Below are positions 46,101 through 58,200 of a stretch of 64,000 nucleotides of DNA, piece by piece. The position numbers and the translations under genes were made by a program. This DNA is from Digitaria exilis (lineage: Eukaryota > Streptophyta > Magnoliopsida > Poales > Poaceae), in contig JACEFO010001910.1 in the NCBI GenBank assembly GCA_015342445.1, forward strand, positions 2,292,378 to 2,356,377, given 5' to 3'. The notes beneath the pieces are model-generated. The model saw only the letters and a program-made list of their open reading frames with translations. It did no database searches and was not told where the DNA came from. Every line of letters begins with the position of its first letter. Within the stretch, counting starts at the first letter, position 1.

Positions 46101-47678
46101 GATGCGCTAAGCCGCAAGGCTCATTGTCATTGTCTTTCCGTGGAGTCCTACGCTGACACCCTGTGTCATGAAATGGCAAAGCTCAACTTAGAGATTGTTC
46201 CACATGGGTATTTCAACCATATTGCAGTTGAATCAACCTTGCACAATCAGATTGTTGTAGCCCAATTAAATGACGCGAGCATCAAAATCCTTAAAAGGAA
46301 ATTGTCAAAGGAGAAGGTGAAAGAGAAGTACAAGTGTTTCCGGTTGGATGGGCAGGGAGTAATGTGGTTTGGACATCGCCTCGTGGTGCCCAAGAACATG
46401 GAACTCCGGAGGAAGATTATGGATGAGGCCCATCTCTCTAAATTTTCCATCCATCCCGGTAGCACCAAAATGTACCAAGATTTGAAACAAAACTTTTGGT
46501 GGACGCGGATGAAATGAGAAATTGCCACGTATGTGTCGGAATGTGACACATGCCAGCGGGTTAAGGCTAGCCACTTGAAGGTAGCAGGCACGCTTCAACC
46601 TCTACCTATTCCCTCATGGAAGTGGGAAGATATAAGCATGGATTTCATTGTTGGACTTCCCAGAACCCCGCAGGGGCATGACTCCATTTGGGTAATTGTG
46701 GATCGCCTTACCAAGACCGCACATTTTATTCCGGTCAATACCATTTATACCGCTAAGAAGTACGCGGAGATTTATTTGGAGCGAATCTTTTGTCTACATG
46801 GGGTACCCAAGACGATAATTTCAGATCGTGGTGCTCCGTTCGTAGCACGCTTTTGGGAGCAATTGCAACTGTCCCTAGGCACCAAACTGATCCGTAGTTC
46901 AGCATATCACCCTCAGTCCGATGGGCAGACGGAAAGGGTAAATCAAATACTTGAGGATATGCTTCGAGCTTGTGTTATTCACTATGGGAAGAATTGGGAG
47001 AAGTGTTTATCTCTGGCCGAATTCTCCTATAATAACAGCTACCAAGCAAGTCTTAAAATGGCACCTTTCGAAGCCTTGTATGGTAGAAGATGTCGGACCC
47101 CGTTGTGTTGGTCCCAGGCAGGCGAGAGATATACTTATGGCCCTGACCTTGTAAAGGAAGCAGAAGAAAAGGTTAGGATCGTTCGTGAAAATTTGAAAAC
47201 CGCCCAGTCACGGCAAAAGAGTTACTTTGATCAACGGAGGAAACCACTTCAGTTTGAAGTTGGTGATCATGTGTATCTTAAGGTCTCCCCGACCAAGGGT
47301 GTGCAAAGATTTGGATTAAAAGGAAAGCTTGCACCTCGTTATATCGGCCCATATGAAATTATTCAACAATGTGGACCGGTAGCCTATCAAGTGAAGCTTC
47401 CCGAGAAACTCTCAGCCGTACACGATGTATTCCATGTTTCTCAACTCAAGAGGTGTCTTCGTGTTCCGACCGAAGTTGTTGAACGAGAGGAACTCTCGGT
47501 TGAACCGGATCTCTCTTATGATGAGCATCCCGTTAAGATCCTTGATGAGAAAGAGAGACAAACACGAAGAAAGGGAGTTAAAATGTACAAAATTCAGTGG
47601 AGTCATCACTCCGAAGATGAAGCCACGTGGGAAACCGAGGACTATCTTAAGAAGAACTTCCCCGACATTCTTTCGTAA
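43197..47678 (+). pseudogene. E3 gag-pol polyprotein with two in-frame stops
   Basis: One frame of 1,494 codons from ATG 43197 (after tactgcag), interrupted only by TAG at 44991-44993 (a Trp codon in E2 and E4) and TGA at 46515-46517 (an Arg codon in E2). Rough positions: Gln/Pro-rich N-terminus 15-65; gag 75-230; CCHC CFKCGSNNHFIKDC about 329; protease DSGATHS about 404; RT FIDD about 714; RNase H YCDAS about 861; integrase zinc finger with CDTCQ about 1115, DDE residues near 1148, 1209 and 1245; chromodomain about 1438-1490. The first stop lies at the start of RT, so only gag and protease could be made. Confidence 0.93.
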
Positions 47679-47740
47679 GCCGAGGTATTTCTTTCCCCTC
47701 CTTATCCCTAAGTTTAATCGAATCTCGGGACGAGATTCCT

Positions 47741-47757
47741 TTTTAAGGGGGGTAGGC
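47741..47757 (+). other. E3 polypurine tract
   Basis: aaggggggtaggc immediately precedes the 3' LTR start TGTGACATC. Confidence 0.75.
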
Positions 47758-50700
47758 TGTGACATCTCTGATGTCAACATAATTAAAAGTGCACTTAAAA
47801 CCAATGCAAAAGGGAATTATGAGTTGAAACTCAAAAATCCATCAAAAATTCAATTTAAATTCAAAAACAAGGGTTATTTGACACCCAACTGCAAACTCCA
47901 GATTTTTGTACTAAACATGAAAATCTCCAAAAATAAAAGTTGTTTGTCATCACAAATAAGGCCTAGTCACTGTTTGAAACTTTTGAAAATTTTGCAGTTT
48001 AGTCCCTCAAAAACTCGAAATACAGTTCTGGGCACCTTTTTGTATTTGGGTTGTTTGAGCTCGAAAAATTTGAAATTTCAGGTTCACCCCAAAAAGAAAG
48101 ATGTGTCCCATCCTTCAAACTCCAACTTTTATTTTCACACTTTTTCAAGTTCAGTTCAAATTTTTGGAGAAAATTCAAATTTAGCAGTGGAGCTCCCCAG
48201 GGCTGCCAGCTCGGCCCTGGCGCGCTCTGCGCCTGGCCGGAGCTCGGCCGCCACGTGGCCGGCGAGCAGCGCAGGCAGCGCCGAGCTTGCCGAGCCGCGG
48301 CGGACGCTGGCGCTTGTCGTCTTGCACTTGTCCAGCCCCTCCCGAGCCATCACGTCGCCGCCGTCGAGTCGCCTCGCCTCGCGCCGCGGAACGCCATCAT
48401 GGCGGTCGCGCGCCGCCGTGGCCGCACGCGCGCTCGCGCCGTGCTGCGCGCCCTGTAGGCGGCAGAAGCCGACCGCTACGCGCCAAGGCACCTCTGCAGC
48501 GTATCCCACTCCCTCACGCGACGATCTCTCACCCCCAATCCCGTGCTCGCGTTCTGCCCAAGCTCGCCGCGCCATCAATGGCGACCGCGACAGCCACGCA
48601 CGCGCTCGCACGCTCCCAAGGCAGCACAGTGCCACTCTAGCGTGCCCAAGCACCCCACCGAGCACTCACACCCCTTCCCCTCAGTCCACACTTAGCCATT
48701 TTCACTTCCCCGCGCTCGCTCCATCGTCTTCCACCTCCGGCCGCGCGCACCGAGCCGAGCTTCGCCGAGAAATTCGCCTTCCACACTCCACCATTCCCAA
48801 ATTCATCACGCACGAAGCTAGACCTCTACCCTAGCTCCATTTCCCCCCACTTCTCTCGAGCTATTGTCGCTTCTCCGGCGAGAAATCAAGATTTCCCCCA
48901 AATCGCGATTTTCGGCCGCCGGAGCACCCTCACGTCGAGACCCCACTCCGAGCCGTCCCCGAGGTCAACCGAGCACGCCATTAGCTTCCTCGAGCTCCAC
49001 TGGTGCTCTAGGACCCTTCAAACCTCGACGAACGCCCCCGACCTCACCGGCGTAGAAGCCGCGGCGGCCGCACCGCCACCGCTCGTCGCCGGCGAAATCC
49101 CAAGCTTCCCCGGCCTCCCAACCGTCACCAACCGACTCGTGGTGAGCCCCTAGTGCTTTTCCCTCACTTCCCCGACCCTAGCTCGCCGTCGTTTGGCCGG
49201 CGCAACTCCGGCGAGAGCCGAGGGCATAAGTTCATTGTCTTTGTTTTTCTAGGGTCCTCTGCGCAAAAACCAGGGACTTGTTTGTAAGGTTTTGAAAGTT
49301 CTAGGGTTCCCGGCGTAAAAAGATTCTTAAACCTAGATCTAATTTTCCCGAATCTTGTAAAATCCGTTAAAAATCGTACAAAAATCAGAAAAATGCACAA
49401 AAATACTCCCTGGATTCGTGAGATTGTAAACTCCAATCTCCTTTAAGCACGTACATACTTTTGGTGAACCATTTTTGAATTAAAATTCAAACTGTGGAAA
49501 TTGAAACTTGTGCACCATTTCAAATCCAGAGCTCCGCTAGGGTTGATCTTTGGATATGTTGTTTGTAGTGACTTTGGGCAACTTGTGTCCAAAGGGGACC
49601 TAAACATATGAAGTGTAGCACCAGTTATGAATTAAAATGTGTTTCCTGTCTTTTTGTAGTCCAGAAATTATTAAAAATAATCCGTGCAGTGAAAAATCAT
49701 AAATTTTCTCCAGAGGGCTTAAAACTTGTTAGCACACCTGTTAAAAATACAAAACTTAATTTTTGCTCTGTTTAGACTAGCAAATAAATAAATATGTGTT
49801 TTTGGATAGAAATTTATTGAGGACTGTCCAAGGGTTATTTTGAGCCACCACTTGGCCAGAACCCTCCTTGTACTTATGACTAGCTTTGGTAGGAAAATCT
49901 CCTGTTTTGGATGAATTTTCAATTTTATATGAATTTATTTCATTTCTGCAGGCAGCAGATTGCTTTATTTTTAATAAATTATGTGTAGCTCAGATTTAGC
50001 TAAATTTTGGAGTGAGCTTAGCTCTTATACTCCAGTAGCTTTCATAAAGTTTATAGATAAAAATGATGAACATAAATGGAGAAACAAAAATGAGAAGTAA
50101 ACTAGGTGGAAAATTGAGTTATTTAAAAGAATAAACCTTTTTGTTAGTTAGTTAGAATAAAATAAAGGGAATCTGAAATTCCAGAACAGCACCCTAATTT
50201 GTGAATAATAAATAAGAATTCTTTTATATATGTACACAATCACCATCGAAGTCAAATAAAAATCTTCCACACCTCTATTCCGCTTTTATGAAAAAGAGAA
50301 TAGTACTTAAGCATGTCTAGGTGAATATAGCCTTCAAGGCCTTAATCTTAGAATCAATAGGCAGCCACCTTAAGCTATGCATCTCATGTAGAAGGCGCTA
50401 TTCCGGACGGCAACTACCACCTCATCCCCGCTGACGAGGAAGGAATCCCGGAGGAAGGTGCCGGCGAAAGATCGACCAACCCGGAGGCTAACCCCCAGCT
50501 TGAGCAAGAAGGCAAGCCCCAGAGCATAACCTAAGCTTTACAAATTATGCATCTATGAATTCTCTATGCTTGTGCATTTACGTTTCAAGGAGTTGATTGA
50601 ATACCTTAGCTGCACATTTCCTAGTACCTATGACTTGCAACACTAGTATGAAAGGATCGATAGGGCATTGCTATAGGTCCGTTACAAGTCGAGTGATTTC

Positions 50701-51690
50701 CTGTCACTCGCGAGACATAGGAATTGCTTGTCTTTACTTATGTTGGAATCATAAGGATTGACGGGCGGGATGATAGATGTAGATCTCCCGTCCGTGTATG
50801 ATAATTGATTTAAGGTCGAAATGTGTGGTTGAGTGTGTCAAGTTTTTGAACGTACCACATGCATGCCGATATATGGGAGTCGGTAAGCCCGGTACCAGAT
50901 TGAAGCAGCTAGGGCCGATAGCCATCTCTCCTTGGAAACTTTGTTTTCCCCTGCCGTACACTTGTGGATATATGCGTGATACTGTGAGTGAAGCAGTAAA
51001 CCTTTATCCTAAGGAAGTGGACCCGGTTCCGAATTGTGGATCGATGGGAAAGGTTGGGAAATGCTTGTACCTTTTATAGCAAGCATAGTATCCGTGTGTG
51101 TTGGGTTTTCCCTGGCCAGGTAGCAAAATTCGGTTCGAACTGTCCGCTTCTCGCGGTTAATGAGACTGCTTGACCGCCTTGCTGCATTGAGTAACAAGTG
51201 GAACTTTGAGATTGATGAACTCGTTGTATGAATTAAATTGTATTGCACCACTTGTATGCTTAGAGAGGATGCTAATCTAGAATGGTTAAATCTACTAGAA
51301 TATGATGCTAAAACTTGAAAGCAAGGACCTACTCTTAGTTGCTTTTTGGCAAACAAACCCTCCAGCCAAAAGCCTCTCATTGCCTAGATGTCGATGATGT
51401 AGTTTTCACCCGACGGGTAAGGCTTGCTGAGTATTAGTATACTCAGCCTTGCTTGTGGTATTGATTTACAGGTACCATGTTGGATGTGGCCGTCGATGCT
51501 TTGACTTGGCCTACCCAGGTTCCCCCTGGATGGCATATCGAGTGGGTTCCGTCCTCTGCCGAGGAACGGGAGGAGTAGCACTGTGGCAGGCTTCATCATG
51601 GTGTTATTTGTATCGTCGTTAGATTATCTTCCGCTGCATTGAACCTTTTAAATTCCGCTGCAATGAACTTTATTTCCTCCGCTATAAAGT
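47758..51690 (+). repeat. E3 3' LTR, missing its last part
   Basis: Starts TGTGACATC. Positions 49309 onward match the 5' LTR remnant closely. Identity stops near 51680 (ttatttcctccgc), where a diverged LTR piece is joined. It contains exon 2 (50392-50511) and exon 3 (51472-51578) of the LTR-resident ORF. Frames such as 47425-48834 are run-on readings across the integrase end and GC-rich LTR. Confidence 0.88.
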
Positions 51691-53148
51691 TATGCATCTC
51701 ATGTAGAAGGCGCTATTCCGGACGGCTTCTACCATCTCATCCCTGCCGACGGAGAAGGCACCCCGGAGAATGGTGCAGGCCAAGGAACGGTCGACCCGGA
51801 GGCTACCCCCCAGCTAGAGCAAGAAGGCAAGCCCCGGAGCATGACCTAACCTTTAAAGTTTATGCATCTATGAATTCCCTATGCTTGTGCATTCACGTTT
51901 CAAGGAGTTGATTGAATACCTTAGCTGCACATTTCTAGTACCTATGACTTGCAACACTAGTATGAAAGGATCGATAGGGCATTGCTTTAGGTCCGTTACA
52001 AGTCGAGTGATTTCCTGTCACTCGCGAGACATAGGAGTTGCTTGTCCTTACTTATGTTGGAATCATAAGGATGGCCGGGCGGGATGGTGGATGTAGATCT
52101 CCCGTCCGTGTATGATAATTGATTTAAGGTCGAAACGTGTGGTTGAGTGTGTCAAGTTTTTGAACGTACCACATGCATGCCGATATATGGGAATCGGTAA
52201 GCCCGGTACCAGATTGAAGAAGCTAGGGCCGATAGCCATCTCTCCGTGGAAACTTTTGTTTCCCCTGCCGTACACTTCTGGATATATGCGTGAGACTGTG
52301 AGTGAAGCAGTAAACCTCTATCCTAAGGAAGGTGGATTCGGATCCGAATTGTGGATCGATGGGAAAGGTTGGAAAGTGCTTGTGCCTTTTATAGCAAGCA
52401 TTATCCGTGTGTGTTGGGTTTCCCCTGGCCAGGTAGCAAAATTCGGTTCGAACTGTCCGCTTCTCGCGGTTAATGAGACTGCTTGACCGCCTTGCTGCAT
52501 TGAGTAACAAGTGGAACTATGAGATTGATGAACTTGTTGTATGAATTAAATTGTATTGCACCACTTGTATGCTTAGAGAGGATGCTAATCTAGAATGGCT
52601 AAATCTACTAGAATATGATGCTAAAACTATGAAAGCAAGGACCTACTTTTAGTCGCTTTTTGGCAAACAAACCCACCAGCCAAAAGCCTCTCATGTCTAG
52701 ATGTCGGTGATGTAGTTTTCACCCGACGGGTAAGCCTTGTTGAGTATTAGTATACTCAGCCTTGCTTGTGGCTTTTATTTACAGGTACAGTGTTGGATGT
52801 GGCAGTCGATGCCATGACTTGGCCTACCCAGGTTCCCCCTGGATGGCACATCGAGTGGGTTCCGTCCTCTGCCGAGGAACGGGAGGAGTAGCACCGTGGC
52901 AGGCTTCATCATGGTGTTACGTTGTATCGTCGTTAGTTTATCTTTCCGCTGCATTGAACTATTTATTTCCGCTGCAATGAACTTGATACTCTGATTTAAA
53001 TTTCGAACTTGGTATGTAATAACTTTGAGATACTAGTTATGTATGTTAAATTTGTGGAATGTTGTAATCTCTGGAACTCACCTTCGTGTGGGCGTGCCTG
53101 TTGTTTCGATCGAGAAAAAGTACGTGGTTAAATCGGGATTAATCCGAC
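51690..53148 (+). repeat. Diverged LTR fragment fused to the E3 3' LTR
   Basis: Repeats the second part of the LTR from ttatgcatctcatgtagaag, but is clearly more diverged from E3 than the two E3 LTRs are from each other. It carries its own exon 2 (51707-51826) and exon 3 (52785-52891), both in frame. It runs to aatccgac at 53148, where another LTR is inserted about 250 bp before the expected LTR end. Confidence 0.85.
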
Positions 53149-53712
53149 TGTAACACCCTAAAAATAGCCTTTTTAAAAATTTAGTAATTAATTGGTTTTT
53201 ATATTAAAGTGCTCATAAATAATATAGGGAAACAAAATCTTTGGATAATTAAAAGCAAATATAGAGTATAGAAACATTATTGTTGCATTCATGCTGGTGC
53301 ATTTATTTTTGAGTGTTGAATTCAAATTTGAATTTTGAATTCAAATGAGTGTTTGAATTAAAAGAAAAACCTTTTCTTTTTCTCTCTCTTTTTCTTTCTT
53401 CTTTTCAGCCCAGCCGGCCCACCTCCCTGCGCGGCCCATCCCTTTCTCCTTTCCTCTTCTTTTTCCGCGGCCCGTTGCGCAGCCCAACACCGCAGCCCAG
53501 CCCAGCAGTCGCGCGGCCCAGCAGAGCCAGCCCAGCAGCAGCCCAGCGCGCGTCTCTCTCTTTGAGTCGCTGACACCCCGGTCCCACGCGTCAGCCGCGT
53601 CTTCCTCCTCCAGCCGTAGCCGCGCCGAACTCCTCCCCGCGCCGCCGCGGACTCCGCTCTGCGCACGTCTCCCTCTCCGGCTTGGCGCGCACGCCAAGGA
53701 GCCTCAAGCTCC

Positions 53713-53720
53713 TATATAAG
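53713..53720 (+). promoter_or_regulatory. TATA box of the 53149 LTR
   Basis: cctatataagccgccgc stands about 155 nt before the first 5' splice site, matching the layout of the related LTR at 19566. Confidence 0.6.
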
Positions 53721-54738
53721 CCGCCGCTATCCCCCTCGGCCTCGAACCCTTAACCCTAGCGCCACCTCAAGCTCGCAACGCCGCGAAACCCTAGCCGCGC
53801 CGCCGCCAACGCCTAGGGCCCGCTCCAAGGCCGCATTGTCGCCGAGAGTTTGTTCCGGAGTTTCGCCGTGTGGTAAGGAACACGCCGAGCTCAAAACCCC
53901 TCTCTCTCTTGCTCTCCCGCACTTGCACGAGCTCGTCGGAGTTCTTCCACCGCTGCCGTGCGTCGCCAGCCACCACCGCCGCCCAATCCACGAGTAGGAC
54001 TCCCAAAATCGATTCGCCATCTTCCTCTCTCTCTCCAGGACCAATCGCGGCGAGAAACCGAGCCCCGTAGCCCCCAGCCGAGCTTACTCCGGCGAGAGCG
54101 CCGCCGCGCGCCGCCGCGAGCTGCCGCGCTCCGGTGAGCCGAGAGCTCGATCTATTTTCCGCCTTTCAGATCCAATCCGACGGCCCAGATCTAAAACCAG
54201 TTTTAACCGAGTCGGTTCCTGTGAACCGCGGTTCAGGCCGGTCCACGGTTCGGTCAATGGTGACGTCAGCCGACGTCAGCATCCTGCCGTTGCCGTGGCG
54301 TTTTTGCAAAAGAGCCCCTCTGTTTTTCAAAAATCAACCCGCGGTCCAGTGCAGTTCAAAAGTATTTACAACCAAGTCCTTTTTCTTTCGTTTTAGCCCC
54401 TGCGCTTTTGAAAAATAATGCCCGCCGTCCTGAAAGTTGTTTTTACACCGCAGCCCTTGTGTTTTTATACGAAATTACGTTTTAGGTCCCTGGTTTCTTT
54501 CAAAAACACCCCTGGAAGCCTAAAATCTTTACCAGCAAGCCCCTAGAGCCCGTTTTAAGCGTAGTTTCTCCGTTTTAACTCCGATTTGAGTGATTTTCGC
54601 GCTCACGTGTTCGTAGTGAAGCGTAGAGCAGCTTTAAAGCCTTGTTTTCATCTTTTGTTTATGTTTGGTGTACTGTTCTAATTAAATATCTTGTTTGCAT
54701 GTATGTGTGGATGCTTGTGTGGTGATCGATATGAGTAG

Positions 54739-54810
54739 TTGCCGAGCCGTTTGAGTTTGCCGACGATTCCGTTCCCGAAGAGCAGGTGCAGCAGCAGTTC
54801 TCTGAGGAAG
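54739..54810 (+). other. Conserved LTR exon 2 with a GC donor
   Basis: 72 nt after acceptor gatatgagtag, open in phase 1, ending TCTGAGGAAG before GCAAGTATAA, a perfect GC-type 5' splice site (AG/GCAAGT). It encodes a Glu/Gln-rich stretch (FADDSVPEEQVQQQFSEE). The following exon is lost to the E4 insertion. Confidence 0.45.
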
Positions 54811-55242
54811 GCAAGTATAACACGGACCATCCTTGTTACCTATACACCGATTAATCACACAAATCATATGCATGTGTCTAATACTGTTAACCACTAAGGA
54901 TGTTCCTAGTCTTTACCTTATTCCTTGTTTACCCGGGGTTTTATGCATTATGGTTAGACTATGCTACGCGCTACAACCAACATTTATTTTTAATGTCAAT
55001 ATTGAACTAATGGTTCACTTCAATGATGATTAAAAGATGCTTTTAGCAACATGGTTCGGGGAACTAGAGCATGTGCTGTGTGCTTTGTTCTAATGTCTCT
55101 ATAAGGTTTGATCTAGGGAATTAGAGCATGTGCTTTGTGCTTTGTTCTAATGTCTCTCCATAAGGTCCGGTTGTTAAAGCGGCAACCCAGGAACCTGTTC
55201 GCCGCCGTTGGAACTAAAATGGCTCTGGTCTTGGATAATTAA

Positions 55243-58200
55243 TGTGACATATCTGATGTCAAAAGGATTAAAAGTGCAATTAAAATCAATACAACAGGGA
55301 ATTAAGGGTTGAAATTCAAAAATCCATTAAAAATTCAATTTTAATTCAAAAACATGGGTTGTTTGGCACCCAACTGAAAACTCGAGATTTTTGTACTAAA
55401 CTTAAAAATCTCCAAAAATAAAAGTTGTTTGTCATCACAAATAAACCCTAGTCACTGTTGGGAACTTTTGCAAATTTTGCAGTTTAGTCCCTCAAAAACT
55501 CAAATTACCATTCTGGGCACCTTTTTGTTTTTGGGTTGTTTGAGCTTGAAAAACTTGGAATTTCAAGTTCACCCCAAAAAGAAAGTTGTGTCCCATCTTC
55601 CAAACTCCAACTTTTATTTTTACACTTTTTCATGTTCAGTTCAAATTTTTGGAGAAAATTCGAATTTGAAATCGGAGCTCCACGGGCAAGCTACAGTGCC
55701 CCTGGCGCGCCCTGCGCTGGCCGGACCTCGGCCGCCACGTGGCCGGTGAGCGGCGCAGGCGGCGCCGAGCTGGCCAAGCCGCGGCGGACGCTGGCGCTTG
55801 TCGCCTAGCTCTTGTCTCGCCCCTCCCGAGCCGTCACTTCGCCGTCGTCGAGCCGCTCCGCCTCGCGCCGCGCGAACGCCATCATGCGGTCAGAGCGCCG
55901 CCGTGGCCACGCGCGCGCGCGTCGCGCTGAGCAGCTCCGCAGGCCGCGATTCTCCTCCACTCCGCGCCAAATGCACTGTAGAGGATCCCCCGACGTCGCT
56001 GTTGGATTTCCCTCGCCCCGTCGAGTCGCTCGCGCGCTGCCCGAGCTCGCTCCGCATTCATGGCGGCCTGCTCGCGCCGCGCCGCGCGCTCGCTCGCTCC
56101 CGAGGCAGCACAGTGCTCCTTTGCGTGCCGTAGCACTCCACCGAGCACTCCCAACCCCTCCTCTCACTCGCTCACTTGGCCATTTCCATTTTCCCGCGCT
56201 CGCTCGGTCTTCTTCTTCCTCGCGCCGCGCGAACCGAGCCGAGCTTCTCCGAGAAATTCACCTTCCACACTCCACCATTCCCAAATTCGTCCCGCACGAA
56301 GCTAGCCCTCTACTCCAGCTCTAAATCCCCCCACTTTCCCCAAGCTATTGTCGCTTCTCCGGCGAGAATTCGTGATTTCCCCCAAATCGCGATTTTCGGC
56401 CGCCGTAGCACCCGCACGTCGAGACCCTACTCCGAGCCGTCCCCAAGGTCAACCGAGCACGCCATTAGCTTCCTCGAGCTCCACTGGTGCTCTAGGACCC
56501 TTCAAACCTCGACGAACGACCCCGACCTCACCGGCGTAGAAGCCGCGGCGGCCGCGCCGCCACTCCATCGTCGCCGGCGAGACTCCGACCATCCCCGGCC
56601 TCCCAGCCGTCCTCAACCGACTCGTGGTGAGCCCAGGACTCTTTTCCCCCACTTCCCCGTGCCTAGTTCGCCATCGTTTGGCCGGCGCAACTCCAGCGAG
56701 GCCCAGGGACCGAAGTTCATCGTCTTCGTTTTCCCAAGGTCCTCTGTGCAAAAGTCCAGGGACTTGTTCGTGAAGTTTTGAAAGTTCTAGGGTTCCCTGC
56801 GAAAATAGATTCTTAAACCTAGATTTGATTTTCCCGAATCTTGTAAAATCCATTAAAAATCGTACAAAAATCAGAAAAATGCACAAAAATACTCCCTGGA
56901 TTCGTGAGAGTCTAAACTTCAATCTCTATTCGACATGTTTATACTTTTGACGAACTGTTTTTGAATTAAAATTCAAACTATGAAAATTGAAAGTTGTGCA
57001 TCATTTCAAATCCAGAGCTCCGCTAGGGTTGAGCTTGGGATATGTTGCTTGTAGTGACCTTGGACAGCTTGTGTCCAAAGGGGACCTAAAATTATGCAGT
57101 GTAGCTCCAGTTATGAATTAAAATGTATTTCCTATCTTTTTGCAGTGCAGAAATCATTAAAAATAATCTGTGCAGTGAAAAATCACCATTTTGTTCCAAA
57201 GGACTAAAACTTGTTAGCACATCTGTTAAAAATGAAAAACTTAATTTTTACTCTGTTTAGACTAGCAAATAAATAAATATGTGTTTTTGGATAGAAATTT
57301 ATTGAGGATTATCTAAGGGTTATTTTGAGCCACCACTTGGCCAGAGCCCTCCTCATGCTTATGCCTAGCTTTGGTAGGAAAATCTCCTTAAATGGATGAA
57401 TTTTCAATTTTATATGAAATTATTTCAATTCTGCAGATAGCTGTTTGATATATTTTTAATAAATTATGTGTAGCTCAGAATTAGCTAAATTTTGGAGTGA
57501 GCCTAGCTCTTATACTCCAATAGCTGTCATAAAGTTTATAGCTAAAAATGATGAACAGAAAAGGAGAAACAAAAATGAGAAGGAATCTAGGCGGAAATTG
57601 ATTTATATAAAAGAATAACTTTTTTTTGGTACATTAGTTAGAATAAAATGGATGGAATCTGAAATTCCAGAACAGCACCCAAATTTGTGAAGAAATAAAT
57701 AGAATTCTTTTATATATGTACACAATCACCATCGAAATCAAATAAAACTTTTCCACACCTACACCCTATTCTTGTGAAGAAATTAGTAATGCTTAAGCAT
57801 GTCTAGGTGAATATGGCCTTCAAAGGCCTTAGTCTTAGAATATATAGGCAGCCGCCTTAAACTATGCATCTCATGTAGAAGGCGCCATCCCGGACGGCAA
57901 CTACCACCTCATCCCCGCAGACGAGGAAGAAGTCCCGGAGCGCGGTGCCGGCGAAGAATCGACCAACCCGGAGGCTAACCCCCAGTCCGAGCAAGAAGGC
58001 AAGCCCCGGAGCATAACCTAACCTTTACCAAATTATGCACTTTGAATTCCCTATGTTCGTGCATTTACGTTTCAAGGAGTTGATTGAATACCTTAGCTGC
58101 AAATTTCCTAGTACCTATGACCTGCAACACTAGTATGAAAAGATCGATAGAGCATTGCTACAGATCCGTTACAAGTCGAGTGATTTCCTGTCACTCGCGA

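Larger units (their letters stand above)
37808..51690 (+). mobile_element. E3: same chromovirus family, plus strand, damaged
   Basis: 5' LTR remnant 37808-40440, primer site, two-unit leader repeat, broken pre-gag ORF, gag-pol with two stops, polypurine tract, 3' LTR from 47758. The 5' LTR lacks its first 1,551 bp (equivalent to 47758-49308) because E2 interrupts it. The overlapping LTR parts differ at about 1% by eye, more than the E2 pair, consistent with E3 being older. The 3' LTR is fused near 51690 to a diverged LTR fragment. Confidence 0.92.
53149..55242 (+). mobile_element. LTR of a second TGTAACACCC family, interrupted by E4
   Basis: Starts TGTAACACCC at 53149 inside the LTR fragment. 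Organisation parallels the palindrome LTR: AT-rich start, CT-rich leader, TATATAAG (53713-53720), ATG-less exon with donor gtaagg at 53873, AT-rich intron, exon 54739-54810, then shared motifs such as ggctctggtcttgg. It is cut at 55242 by the E4 LTR; the rest lies beyond the window. Confidence 0.75.

Noticed and set aside
47425..48834. 469-aa plus-strand frame
   Set aside because: It starts in a wrong frame of the integrase/chromodomain end and runs into the GC-rich LTR; open by composition only.
53341..53697. Minus-strand 118-aa frame rich in Gly/Arg/Lys
   Set aside because: Complement of a CT-rich LTR leader; low complexity.
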